A stretch of DNA of 30,362 bases from Nitrospiraceae bacterium (GTDB taxonomy: Bacteria > Nitrospirota > Nitrospiria > Nitrospirales > UBA2166), in the NCBI GenBank assembly GCA_002726235.1, contig PBSN01000022.1:1-30362 (forward strand), given 5' to 3'. Made by a program: the position numbers and the translations under genes. Shown here piece after piece: positions 1 to 7,926 of the stretch. The notes under the pieces are model-generated. The model saw nothing but the letters and a program-made list of their open reading frames with translations. It was not told where the DNA came from and did no database searches. The stretch's first letter is position 1; each line of letters begins with the position of its first letter.

Positions 1-297
1 TCAGCCAATGCGACAAATCGAAATACGCACTGGATCTGGTCAGATCATGCAGGGATAAATTCGATGCGTTCAGAGCTATCAGGGGCAGACCTCGGTTCTG
101 CTCGATCTGCCCTGCGAAATTTATCTACAACCGATTTCTCAAATCGGATCATGGGAAGGAATGCATCCAAACGTGTGGACTCCAACCAGGGACACATTTT
201 GGACCGATTGGGTCGGATTCAGAACAATCCGGATTTCTACAGAACCACGACTGGGTCAAACATTTTGCAGAGCCAGGAGATTGCGTATAACATATAA
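1..297 (+). CDS. Possible 3' end of a gene entering from the left edge
   Basis: A reading frame is open from the first base to a TAA at 295-297 (98 codons). The first in-frame ATG is at 64, so it could be the tail of a gene that begins outside the window or a small protein of 77 residues. The sequence is polar, rich in Ser, Asn and Arg, with no membrane segment, signal peptide or cysteine motif, and I do not recognise a family. No ribosome binding site is obvious before the ATG at 64. It points towards the 3' end of parB (convergent). An open frame of this length can arise by chance, so the call is weak. Confidence 0.3.
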   Translation, partial: SANATNRNTHWIWSDHAGINSMRSELSGADLGSARSALRNLSTTDFSNRIMGRNASKRVDSNQGHILDRLGRIQNNPDFYRTTTGSNILQSQEIAYNI

Positions 298-356
298 GGT
301 GTACTGTGTAAAAGCTCACATTCATTCACACATTTAGATATGATACACATAAGTAA

Positions 357-384
357 TTCATTCATTCATTCATTCATTCATTCA
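357..384. repeat. Tetranucleotide tract (TTCA)7 abutting the parB stop codon
   Basis: Seven uninterrupted TTCA units occupy this stretch, followed by TT and then the TAA (minus strand) of parB at 386-388. On the parB coding strand the tract reads (TGAA)n just after the stop. A further TTCATTCA lies about 35 bp to the left. Tetranucleotide tracts are prone to slippage; this one lies outside the coding sequence, so it could change only the 3' untranslated region. Confidence 0.95.
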
Positions 385-385
385 T

Positions 386-1231
386 TTAGCGGAGGATAAT
401 CTCAAGAATTCGTTCCAGGTCTTCGAGGGAGTAATAGTCAATAGAAATTCGTCCGCCTTTTGGTCCAGTCGTTAGCTTCGCATTTGTTCCAAGGCGCCGT
501 TTAAGCTGCTCTTCGACATTTGTCGCGTTAGGATCTTTTAGTTTTGCGACCGGGCGAGGCCGTCTTGCTTTTGGCTGAAGAAGCCCCTCGAGGTCTCGTA
601 CAGACAACTTCTCGTGCACCGCCCGTTTTGCCCACGCCTGTTGCTCATCAATATTGGACAGCGAAAGCAGAACCTTGGCGTGCCCCATCGTAAGACTTCC
701 GGATTCCACAAGCTCCTGAACGCCATGTGGCAACGTTAAGAGCCGCAACATATTAGCCACTGATGACCGCGTTTTTCCAACACGCGTTGATAGCTGATCC
801 TGGGTAAGCGAGAACTCTTGAATCAGACGCTGATATGCCCGTGCGACCTCAATGGGAGTCAAGTCTGCACGTTGGATATTCTCAATTAGGGCTAATTCCA
901 TAACCTCATGATCGGAAACCTGCTTGACCATTGCCGGAATGGTGTGAAGGCCGGCGAGAGAGGCCGCTCTCCACCGTCGTTCCCCTGCAATGAGTTCAAA
1001 CTTCTCATCTGGCGTCTCTCGGACCAACACCGGTTGAAGAATTCCATTGTGTTTTATTGATTCCACCAACTCATCAATCTCTGGCTGGGAAAAACGACGT
1101 CGGGGCTGATTCCGATTGGGAATGACGCAATCGACACGAATCTCTTTCCGCTCATCAAGCGTCTCAATGGACAAGAGTGTGTCTTTTGAGAAAATGGCAT
1201 CTAAGCCTCTACCCAACGCTTTCTTTTCCAT
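386..1231 (-). CDS. parB: Chromosome partitioning protein ParB
   Basis: ParB is the CTP-dependent DNA-sliding clamp that loads at parS and works with ParA to segregate the replication origin. The 281-residue length is typical. The N-terminal ParA-contacting segment starts KKALGRGLDAIF. The ParB/Srx domain carries the CTP-binding motifs GERRWR (residues 83-88) and ENIQR (117-121). A helix-turn-helix for parS recognition follows at about 142-165, and a C-terminal dimerisation segment ends in LERILEIILR. The ATG at 1231 is preceded by a good GAGGAG ribosome binding site. It lies 107 bp downstream of parA on the same strand, presumably in the same transcript, and a matching parS palindrome is present at 2375-2390. 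Identification is firm. Confidence 0.97.
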   Translation of the reverse strand: MEKKALGRGLDAIFSKDTLLSIETLDERKEIRVDCVIPNRNQPRRRFSQPEIDELVESIKHNGILQPVLVRETPDEKFELIAGERRWRAASLAGLHTIPAMVKQVSDHEVMELALIENIQRADLTPIEVARAYQRLIQEFSLTQDQLSTRVGKTRSSVANMLRLLTLPHGVQELVESGSLTMGHAKVLLSLSNIDEQQAWAKRAVHEKLSVRDLEGLLQPKARRPRPVAKLKDPNATNVEEQLKRRLGTNAKLTTGPKGGRISIDYYSLEDLERILEIILR

Positions 1232-1338
1232 TCATAACTCCTCAGGTTGTTTTGATGTTGGCTCAGGGTAAAACGCGAGAAACGCAAAACCAGCACGTAT
1301 AGGGCATACGTGAGGATTCAAGCACCGCACCCGCGCCG

Positions 1339-2136
1339 TCATGAAGCAACAGGAGAGTGACCGGAGAAGTCATGCCCCTTTTCAAGAACCTCATGTGCAA
1401 GTTCGATATATGCCCGCGCGCCAGCGGAATGATTATTGTAGGTCAACACTGGCCGTCCATAGCTTGGAGCCTCAGCGAGAGCGACATTTCTTGGAATCAC
1501 GCTGGCAAAAACCCTGTCAGTAAAGGTCGTTCGTATCTCTTGCGCCACTTGGTTGCAGAGATTGTTCCTCGCATCCAACATCGTCAACAAAATACCTTCA
1601 ATGCTAAGATTTTTATTATAGATCCGGCGGACGCGATTAATATTTTCCATGAGCTGGCCAAGCCCGTGTATGGCGTAATACTCGCACTGAACCGGAATGA
1701 GGACCGACTCTGCAGCCACCAGCGCATTGATAGTGAGAAGCCCAAAAGAGGGAGGACAATCAATCAGAATGAAGTCATGCTGCGCAGCAAGACCAAGGCA
1801 GATATTTTTTAACCTGTTTTCGCGGTGAGGCACATCTACAAGTTCCAATTCAGCGCCAGCCAAGGCAGGGGTTGATGGAATCAGTTTCAGTCCTTCAAGT
1901 GCGGTATCTTGAACAACATCAGATGGCAATTTTGTTTGCCCAATGGCATCATAGATTCCGCCGGCTCCGTTAGATCCGTTCAATCCGATCCCATTGGTTG
2001 CATTGGCTTGCGGATCAAAATCGATCAACAGCACGCGTTTGCCAGCATCTGCAAGCGAGGCCGCGAGATTTACCGCAGTGGTCGTTTTCCCAACGCCTCC
2101 CTTTTGGTTTGCAACGGCAACTACACGTCCCACCAC
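1339..2136 (-). CDS. parA: Chromosome partitioning ATPase ParA (Soj type)
   Basis: ParA is a Walker-type ATPase that binds the nucleoid and moves ParB-parS complexes. The deviant Walker A motif KGGVGKTT sits at residues 12-19, with LLIDFDPQAN (37-46, Walker A') and ILIDCPPS (123-130, Walker B). The length of 265 residues and lack of an N-terminal DNA-binding extension fit chromosomal Soj/ParA (type Ib-like size) better than long plasmid ParA. The start is a GTG (two GTG codons in tandem) preceded by a purine-rich GAGGGAAGG; no in-frame ATG fits the conserved N-terminus. Gene order mnmG-parA-parB is the common origin-proximal arrangement. Confidence 0.97.
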   Translation of the reverse strand: MVGRVVAVANQKGGVGKTTTAVNLAASLADAGKRVLLIDFDPQANATNGIGLNGSNGAGGIYDAIGQTKLPSDVVQDTALEGLKLIPSTPALAGAELELVDVPHRENRLKNICLGLAAQHDFILIDCPPSFGLLTINALVAAESVLIPVQCEYYAIHGLGQLMENINRVRRIYNKNLSIEGILLTMLDARNNLCNQVAQEIRTTFTDRVFASVIPRNVALAEAPSYGRPVLTYNNHSAGARAYIELAHEVLEKGHDFSGHSPVAS

Positions 2137-2272
2137 ATTTCCCTTCCCTCACCTAGATACGAGCTGTAGATTCCCGCAATGTTCACCGTATGGCATTGAG
2201 ACGAGAAGTCACACACAGCCAGACGAAATGCACAAAAACTCATAAAATCAAAACCCCCAATATATAGTATGC

Positions 2273-2305
2273 CATATACTGCGTGGCGCAATATATGGTA
2301 TAAAT
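2273..2305. promoter_or_regulatory. AT-rich motif between mnmG and parA, also seen before the AlgE-like gene
   Basis: The 222-bp gap between mnmG and parA contains CATATACTGCGT followed after 8 bp by TATATGGTATAAAT. The same two blocks, with a 3-bp spacer and few changes, recur at 12273-12300. An inverted repeat AGTAT-GCCAT-ATACT covers 2266-2280. On the minus strand this area could hold the parA promoter, but no strong -35/-10 pair is visible. Function is unknown; AT-rich chance similarity is possible. Confidence 0.3.
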
Positions 2306-2358
2306 CGAGCATTTAGGCATCGCCATTCCGTCAAATGGCATCCTACCACAGGATGGGG

Positions 2359-4305
2359 TCAAACGGAACCAGATTGTTCCACGTGGAACAATTTTTCTCT
2401 TCCGCCTGCCTCCTTTAGGCGTTTATCCTTCTCGATCGAGATCATGAGGAGGGAAATTGCGGCAGGAGTCATGCCAGAAATGCGAGAGGCCTGCCCAATA
2501 GAATGCGGCCGAATAGACTTCAGTTTTTCCAGTGCTTCAGATGAAAATCCAAGCACGTCGTCATAATTGAAATCGCCCGGAATTACCTGCCGCTCAATCT
2601 TCTTGAATTTGGAGATCTGCGCCACCTGCCTCTGAATGTAGCCATCGTATTTTATGCGATTGTCAATTTCCGCAATAATCTCTGCCTCAGTAATGCGCCC
2701 TGGCTCCAAAGCAGCAAACAACCGCTCATAGCCAACATCAGGCCGCCTCAATATCTGTGCCAGCGAAAGGGGAGAGGTCGGGCCATTTATCCCTGCCTCG
2801 TGAAGTTTGGATTGACCTGCCGCGTAAAAGCCAACTCGAGTCGATTCTAACCACTGTATTTCGGCCTCAATGGCCGCAAGTTTCTGCTCGACCCGCCGGT
2901 ACGCATCTTCCGAGACCAAACCAAGGCGAAACCCATGCTCCATGAGCCGGTGGTCTGCATTGTCCTGCCTCAATAGCAATCGATACTCGGCACGCGAGGT
3001 AAACATGCGATACGGTTCTGAGACATCCTGTGTAATTAGGTCGTCGATGAGAACCCCGATATATGCCTGGGAACGATCGAGGATGACTGGTGGTTGTTCC
3101 TTAATCTTCATCGCTGCATTAATTCCAGCCATTAATCCCTGAGCTGCCGCCTCCTCATATCCAGAAGTCCCGTTGATTTGCCCCGCATGATACAAACCTT
3201 CAACAAGCTTGGTTTCCAATGTTGGGTGCAATTGCCTCGGAGGGAAATAATCGTATTCGATCGCATACCCTGGCCGAATAATATGCGCATGCTCTAACCC
3301 TGGAATACTTCGGACAAACGCGATCTGCACATCAATGGGAAGGCTAGTTGATATGCCATTGGGATAATACTGGTTTGTTACAAGTCCTTCTGGCTCAACA
3401 AATACCTGATGCCCCGATCGACCCGGAAACCGCACCACTTTATCTTCGATCGACGGACAATATCGCGGGCCAATCGCATCGATGGCACCGCTGTATATCG
3501 GCGACCTGTCCAAATTGTCTCCAATGATTCGATGCGTTTCCTCAGTGGTATAGGTGAGGTGACAGCATCGCTGTGGATTCATAATACGTTCCGTCCGGTA
3601 TGAAAACGGTTTTGGTGGATCATCACCAAACTGCGTGGTCATAACGTCAAAGTCTATGGAATCCTTATCGAGGCGTGGAGGTGTGCCAGTTTTGAGCCGC
3701 CCAACCGCAAAACCAAGATCACGCATACAATCAGACAGCAATTCCGCTGACGCCTCGCCAGCTCGCCCAGAGGGGAAATGATTCATCCCAATATGGGCTA
3801 ATCCCTTGAGAAATGTTCCGGATGTCATGACGACAGCTTTCGCGCCGAAATGTATTTTTCGCCCACCTCTATCTCTGCTTGTCAGCCCACAGACCCTCGC
3901 TCCTTTAACGAGCAACCGCTCAACCGTTCCCTCAGCAATTTCCAGCAGAGGTTGCTGGTCTAATGTGCGTTGCATCCCCTGCTTATACATATCCATGTCT
4001 GTCTGTACTCGCAACGCCCGAACTGCCGGCCCCTTGCTCATATTCAACATGCGAAACTGTATCCCGGCGTAGTCCGTGTTGTGCCCCATTTCACCACCTA
4101 ACGCATCTATCTCCTTTACTAAGTGGCCTTTGGCAATACCGCCAACTGCTGGATTGCAAGACATTTGAGCAATCCTGTCGATCGTCATAGTGAGAAGAAG
4201 CGCCCGGCACCCCATTTTTGCCGCAGCCAAGACCGCCTCGCATCCTGCGTGCCCCCCCCCAATCACAATGACATCATATGCCCGATCGAACGAAGAAATA
4301 CTCAT
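2359..4305 (-). CDS. mnmG: tRNA uridine-5-carboxymethylaminomethyl modification enzyme MnmG (GidA)
   Basis: With MnmE, MnmG uses FAD, NADH, methylene-THF and glycine or ammonium to build the cmnm5 group on U34 of certain tRNAs. The 648-residue length is normal. Family signatures are the FAD-binding [10 protein letters not shown] (residues 14-23), [20 protein letters not shown], the GLKTGTPPR-like [11 protein letters not shown], and [16 protein letters not shown]. The C-terminus is the usual helical MnmE-binding domain. The ATG is 5 bp after the TAA of the CDGSH gene (4311), with only a weak AAAGA before it, so translation is probably coupled. Two oddities: codons Gly16-Gly18 are an uninterrupted G9 run, and codons near the end, for LFHVEQ, contain a perfect parS site. 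Confidence 0.98.
   Translation of the reverse strand: MSISSFDRAYDVIVIGGGHAGCEAVLAAAKMGCRALLLTMTIDRIAQMSCNPAVGGIAKGHLVKEIDALGGEMGHNTDYAGIQFRMLNMSKGPAVRALRVQTDMDMYKQGMQRTLDQQPLLEIAEGTVERLLVKGARVCGLTSRDRGGRKIHFGAKAVVMTSGTFLKGLAHIGMNHFPSGRAGEASAELLSDCMRDLGFAVGRLKTGTPPRLDKDSIDFDVMTTQFGDDPPKPFSYRTERIMNPQRCCHLTYTTEETHRIIGDNLDRSPIYSGAIDAIGPRYCPSIEDKVVRFPGRSGHQVFVEPEGLVTNQYYPNGISTSLPIDVQIAFVRSIPGLEHAHIIRPGYAIEYDYFPPRQLHPTLETKLVEGLYHAGQINGTSGYEEAAAQGLMAGINAAMKIKEQPPVILDRSQAYIGVLIDDLITQDVSEPYRMFTSRAEYRLLLRQDNADHRLMEHGFRLGLVSEDAYRRVEQKLAAIEAEIQWLESTRVGFYAAGQSKLHEAGINGPTSPLSLAQILRRPDVGYERLFAALEPGRITEAEIIAEIDNRIKYDGYIQRQVAQISKFKKIERQVIPGDFNYDDVLGFSSEALEKLKSIRPHSIGQASRISGMTPAAISLLMISIEKDKRLKEAGGREKLFHVEQSGSV
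2375..2390. promoter_or_regulatory. parS: parS centromere site (perfect palindrome) inside mnmG
   Basis: TGTTCCACGTGGAACA is a perfect 16-bp palindrome, extending to 20 bp (2373-2392). It matches the parS form known from Pseudomonas and differs by little from the Bacillus consensus TGTTTCACGTGAAACA. It is read through as codons for Leu-Phe-His-Val-Glu-Gln at the MnmG C-terminus. It lies about 1.1 kb from the parB start, so parA, parB and their binding site travel together. Confidence 0.9.
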
Positions 4306-4310
4306 TCTTT

Positions 4311-4550
4311 TTACAAACCCTTGTGCGCCCCATCGCAGAACGGTATGTTTTTTGAATACTTACACATACATACCCAAACTTTTGTCTCTTCCTCAAGCAC
4401 GAATGCTTTCGGCGTAAACTCCGTCCCTTGGTGAGATCCATCGCAAAATGGTTGAGTCACAGATCGACCGCAATGGCACCAATAGTATGTTCCCGCTTCA
4501 AGCGTGAGAATTACCGGTTTCTTCGCTACAATATTTGGCTTCTCCATCAT
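4311..4550 (-). CDS. Double CDGSH iron-sulfur domain protein
   Basis: The 79-residue protein contains two complete CDGSH motifs, each C-x-C-x(2)-S-x(3)-P-x-C-D-G-S/A-H. The ligands would be Cys25, Cys27, Cys36, His40 and Cys61, Cys63, Cys72, His76. Each should bind one [2Fe-2S] cluster with 3Cys-1His ligation, as in mitoNEET-like proteins. Small soluble double-CDGSH proteins are common in bacteria, and their roles in redox or cluster transfer are poorly defined. I start at the ATG at 4550 because GGAGAA lies 6 bp before it; a longer reading to 4589 would need a TTG without a ribosome binding site. It is 5 bp upstream of mnmG and follows the ferredoxin gene on the same strand. Confidence 0.92.
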   Translation of the reverse strand: MMEKPNIVAKKPVILTLEAGTYYWCHCGRSVTQPFCDGSHQGTEFTPKAFVLEEETKVWVCMCKYSKNIPFCDGAHKGL

Positions 4551-4722
4551 GCTAGCTTCTCCGGTTGACAGTTTCCGTATTAATATCAAACACTTACGCC
4601 CGCAACGGCTCGTTCAAAGCCCGGCGAGACCTCTCCCAGTTGCCCTTGCCAAAGCCCTTGGATCAGTCATGGGAACAAACCGCTCGAGCGTAAAAAATGG
4701 TCGATGGGGCAAGTTATAAAAA

Positions 4723-5136
4723 TTAATGCTGCTCCCTGACCAAATTCTTATTCCAGGCAGGAATTTCAACGACGAGGTTCTGAGTTCCGTTGGGTACACA
4801 TTGGCAACTCAACCGTGACTGCAAACTTACACCTGGCGCTTCGTCAAGTTGATCATACTCATCATCGGTGCCTTCGTTGCAAGAGTCGATGCCCTCTTTC
4901 ACAATCACATGGCAGGTCGCACACGCACAAACCCCGCCGCAGGCATGCTCAATGTCAACGCCAAAAGCCAGTGCAATATCCAAAATGCTCCCAGGCTGTC
5001 CCGTGTGCCCATAGGGAATTTTCGCGGGATCAACCTGCACCTCGACGCGCAAATCTGAACCAATAAAATTTATGGTATACGGTTGCGTTGCGGCGTCAAT
5101 ATCACTCTGTTCGATGTACGGATTGCTTCCAGCCAT
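4723..5136 (-). CDS. [2Fe-2S] ferredoxin, ISC/adrenodoxin type
   Basis: The cluster ligands follow the adrenodoxin/ISC pattern C-x5-C-x2-C-x35-C (Cys66, Cys72, Cys75, Cys111), within HACGGVCACATCHV and SRLSCQC. Such ferredoxins donate electrons in iron-sulfur cluster assembly or to oxygenases. At 137 residues it is about 25 longer than E. coli Fdx, mostly through a polar N-terminal extension and a longer loop (residues 20-60). The ATG at 5136 has AAGGA about 10 bp upstream. No isc or hsc genes flank it. The nearest upstream gene on the same strand is a ferredoxin reductase-like flavoprotein (5424-6338), a plausible redox partner. Confidence 0.93.
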   Translation of the reverse strand: MAGSNPYIEQSDIDAATQPYTINFIGSDLRVEVQVDPAKIPYGHTGQPGSILDIALAFGVDIEHACGGVCACATCHVIVKEGIDSCNEGTDDEYDQLDEAPGVSLQSRLSCQCVPNGTQNLVVEIPAWNKNLVREQH

Positions 5137-5423
5137 TCTGTCGTTGTCCTTGTTCGAATTGTTGTAAAAATAATTTACTGTAGTCAGCCGATATCGATAA
5201 GAGAGTTGAGCGGTATTATACCGCGCTTCGCACAGGCGTGAATACGATTACAGCACGAGGTGCCAAGATATTATGCAGTAGCGACAAAATCGATCTATAG
5301 CCAGCGCACTGCTCCACATTTTTTTGCCCTCTATATATTTTTCTTACGTAAATTCCACAGCGAGTTCCTGCGCAAGACGATGTATCCTAAAACGAATGAA
5401 GACGCTCGAACTTTGAAGATTTT

Positions 5424-6338
5424 TTACCACGCCTCTGCTCGAAAACTTCGCGGTTGCAGGCCGGCTTGTGCGAGTCCTTCGGTTAACTGACGACATACTT
5501 CCTTACTCCCACATAGGCGAACATGCTCGTTCAAAATATTCGGCACAATTTCAAGCAGTGGTTCGAGACTGATCCTTTGCTTTCCATTTTGTTGCTCACC
5601 GATGTTCATAATTCGTCCTGTTCCATGGCTCCAATCATCCGGCCACTCGCGTGTCAATACAGGATGATAGGCAAAGTTTTGAGGCCATTCCGCTACCATC
5701 TCTTGCAACTCCTCGTGCGCCATCAATTGTCTGTGATTTTTCACGCTGACCACCACGCGGTAATACCCTCCAGCGCAAACACTATTACGTCCAAAATTCA
5801 ACGCCTTCATATGGCGAATATGCGCGAGAAATGGCGTAATTCCTGTCGAAAGAGCAATGCCGAGAAAGCGCATGGTTGGCCACTCATCATCTGGCTCAAG
5901 CCGAAGATTTGAATTTTCAATCGATGAACAGTGTTCGTATGGAGCAAGCGCAGTCCCGTCCGGCGTCAAATTCAGGAGAACAGGAATCGTCTCCCCAGCT
6001 GACTGGAAAGCTGTGACGTCAGCAGTCTGCCACCAGACAGAGGTGTCAGCCTTCTCCGCGTGGGTATCATTGATAATGGTTTGGAGAACCCCCTTGGCAT
6101 TAATCGACGGATTCGATCTGGTATACATACGTCGCCGCTGTCGCCCAGTCCTTGCCCCAAAGGGTTTTGCAAGAAATGCCGTTCCAGGACGCATCTCGTC
6201 AATGACCGGATAAACCTTTCCATCAATTTCATACTCTTGAGGCAAGGTGAGTTCGATGTTCCGAATTTCGCTTGGATCAATGACCGTTAGATCTGTGATG
6301 GTTGCAGGAACAAAGATCTCTCTCACGGTCACCCGCAA
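5424..6338 (-). CDS. Ferredoxin-NADP+ reductase-like FAD/NAD(P)-binding oxidoreductase
   Basis: About 304 residues with the two-domain FNR layout. The FAD-binding motif R-x-Y-T/S appears as RMYTRSNP (residues 70-77). The nucleotide-pyrophosphate motif appears as GIALSTGITPFLAHI (160-174). The late motif LCGSKEV (275-281) and a C-terminal aromatic tail (FRAEAW) match the family. It likely moves electrons between NAD(P)H and a small iron-sulfur protein, such as the ferredoxin encoded 287 bp downstream on the same strand. The start is uncertain: no ATG fits. TTG at 6338 is drawn, and GTG at 6332 has a better-spaced GGAAAG. The region around residues 80-120 is more divergent than usual. The physiological partner and NADH/NADPH preference cannot be read here. 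Confidence 0.78.
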   Translation of the reverse strand: MRVTVREIFVPATITDLTVIDPSEIRNIELTLPQEYEIDGKVYPVIDEMRPGTAFLAKPFGARTGRQRRRMYTRSNPSINAKGVLQTIINDTHAEKADTSVWWQTADVTAFQSAGETIPVLLNLTPDGTALAPYEHCSSIENSNLRLEPDDEWPTMRFLGIALSTGITPFLAHIRHMKALNFGRNSVCAGGYYRVVVSVKNHRQLMAHEELQEMVAEWPQNFAYHPVLTREWPDDWSHGTGRIMNIGEQQNGKQRISLEPLLEIVPNILNEHVRLCGSKEVCRQLTEGLAQAGLQPRSFRAEAW

Positions 6339-6505
6339 ACTTTCCGTCGATGTCGTAAGGGCATATTCACCAGCACGCTAGAAAACTCTGTTGCAGCAAT
6401 GCAACCGTGCGTGTAGCATGCACCGAGTACTCGTCCCGAAGACCGCAGGGCCTGACAAACATCCAGACACCAGCAAAACCATCGCCGCTGTAATGCTAAA
6501 GAATC

Positions 6506-7081
6506 ATGATTGTCCCGACACACTTCTGTAGCCTGTGCGGCGCACCCACATCACTCAGGGTTCCTTTCGGCGATGATCTCCCTCGATTTGTATGCAATGC
6601 CTGCGAGCACATTCACTACCAAAATCCTAAAATTGTTGTCGGAACCATTCCTCAGTGGGAAGACCACATCCTGCTCTGCCGCCGAGCAATCGAACCCGGT
6701 TATGGTCAGTGGACACTCCCCGGTGGTTTCATGGAAAACGGGGAAACCGTTGAACAAGGTGCGATAAGAGAAACATTGGAGGAATGCGGAGCCGAGGTCG
6801 ACATCACTTCACTCTTTTCGATCTACAGTCTTCCCCGCATCAGTCAAGTCTATATGATGTTTTGTGCAAACATGCGCGATGCAACTTTTACCGGAGGAGG
6901 GGAAACCCTTGAAGCAAAGCTATTTCGCCACGATGCTATTCCGTGGGATGCACTCGCATTTCGCGTCATACACGCCATCATGAATCACTATATCGACGAC
7001 GCCGCACACAACAGTTTCTCCATTCACATCGGAACAATTCTCCCCTCATCCGATGAACCTCTTGCCTCTCACGCGCCATGA
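6506..7081 (+). CDS. Nudix hydrolase with N-terminal zinc ribbon
   Basis: Residues 8-33 form a Cys4 zinc ribbon (Cys8, Cys11, Cys30, Cys33). The Nudix box GX5EX7REUXEEXGU begins at Gly74, with Glu80, Arg88-Glu89 and Glu92-Glu93 as the metal-binding core. Zinc-ribbon Nudix enzymes include NudC-like NADH pyrophosphatases and ADP-ribose pyrophosphatases. The 191-residue length and lack of the NudC SQPWPFPxS motif favour an ADP-ribose or nucleotide-sugar pyrophosphatase. The ATG at 6506 has no strong ribosome binding site. It is divergent from the reductase gene, and the 167-bp gap between them probably holds both promoters. Confidence 0.92.
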   Translation: MIVPTHFCSLCGAPTSLRVPFGDDLPRFVCNACEHIHYQNPKIVVGTIPQWEDHILLCRRAIEPGYGQWTLPGGFMENGETVEQGAIRETLEECGAEVDITSLFSIYSLPRISQVYMMFCANMRDATFTGGGETLEAKLFRHDAIPWDALAFRVIHAIMNHYIDDAAHNSFSIHIGTILPSSDEPLASHAP

Positions 7082-7522
7082 AACTCCCTAGATTGTCAGG
7101 TGGTCTCTGTCCAGGAGTTGTCCAGAACACTCGATCCGATGAACACATTCTGGACGAATACACATTGAGAGCTTCACAATACAACGAAAAATTGACCCAC
7201 GGTTCCGCTGTACACAGAAAATCGAAATCCTAAACGTTGATATACGGGAGTAAAGAGAATCACGTTGCGGTAGAGCCAAGCTCAAGCCGCCTGATCATTC
7301 CACGTTATACATCGCGAATGGTCGATTGAAACTTTACTACGCCATCTGCGGAAATCTCATCCTCTGCATGGCCAGTTTTGCCATGTTCGTGAGATCCTCC
7401 TCGATTTCCCACAAGCCGCAAAATCACAATCCTCGCCTATATCTCGCACATCACACCATCGCCCCAATGATCATTTAGCGGTGAGGTGTCCGAATTTTCC
7501 CTGCTTTTTCAATGAAGTTGTA
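7082..7522. other. Gene-free stretch between Nudix and cupin genes
   Basis: About 440 bp with no reading frame that looks like a gene on either strand. The longest frames are below 70 codons, have no ribosome binding site and resemble nothing I know. The genes on both sides end here (convergent), so terminators are expected, but I see no clear hairpin with a T-run. Confidence 0.6.
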
Positions 7523-7864
7523 TCAATCATAATGCACCGCGAGCCAGATCGTTTCCTGAGTATCATCCGTCCATTCGACCCGGTGTTTTCTGTGCGCATT
7601 GATGGTGACATAATCGCCTGGTTTGAGAACAATCAGTTCGTCGATGTCTTCAAATAAGATTCCCGCCCTACCCTTGAGAAGTATCACCCACTCGTTTATA
7701 TCCTGGCACAACCACGTGTCCTTCGGTGTCGAATGTCCCTTGGATATGATGCGCTCAACGCGCCAGTGCCGCCCTGCAATAACATCCTCGAATACCTCCT
7801 CGGACAGATGAGGAGGGATGTTTGAAAATAGGTTACCCCCATCCACCTCCCTGACCTTCCTCAT
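7523..7864 (-). CDS. Small single-domain cupin protein
   Basis: A 113-residue cupin (double-stranded beta-helix). The first cupin box is weakly conserved, around WLCQDINEWVILLKGRAGILFED. The second is LKPGDYVTINAHRKHRVEWT, with the family's typical PGD and His residues for metal binding. Homologous small cupins are widespread stand-alone proteins of unknown substrate. The ATG at 7864 is chosen because a longer frame to 7972 overlaps the upstream exported-protein gene and adds a segment unlike a cupin. The ribosome binding site is weak. It lies 62 bp after the outer-membrane protein gene on the same strand, so they may be cotranscribed. Confidence 0.83.
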   Translation of the reverse strand: MRKVREVDGGNLFSNIPPHLSEEVFEDVIAGRHWRVERIISKGHSTPKDTWLCQDINEWVILLKGRAGILFEDIDELIVLKPGDYVTINAHRKHRVEWTDDTQETIWLAVHYD

Positions 7865-7926
7865 ATTCTCTGTAATCCCTGAAAGCACACTTCCCGGAGG
7901 ACAGGTCGCACTTTTGGCTGGGTTAA

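Noticed and set aside
1357-1812. Plus-strand frame of 151 codons opposite parA
   Set aside because: Antisense to a certain gene and without any recognisable feature.
2121-2312. Minus-strand frame of 63 codons overlapping the parA start
   Set aside because: Out of frame with parA, no ribosome binding site, unusual composition; the gap is better read as regulatory.
4551-4722. Small frame ending in MTDPRALARATGRGLAGL between CDGSH and ferredoxin genes
   Set aside because: Only 18 codons from the ATG, without a good ribosome binding site; probably chance.
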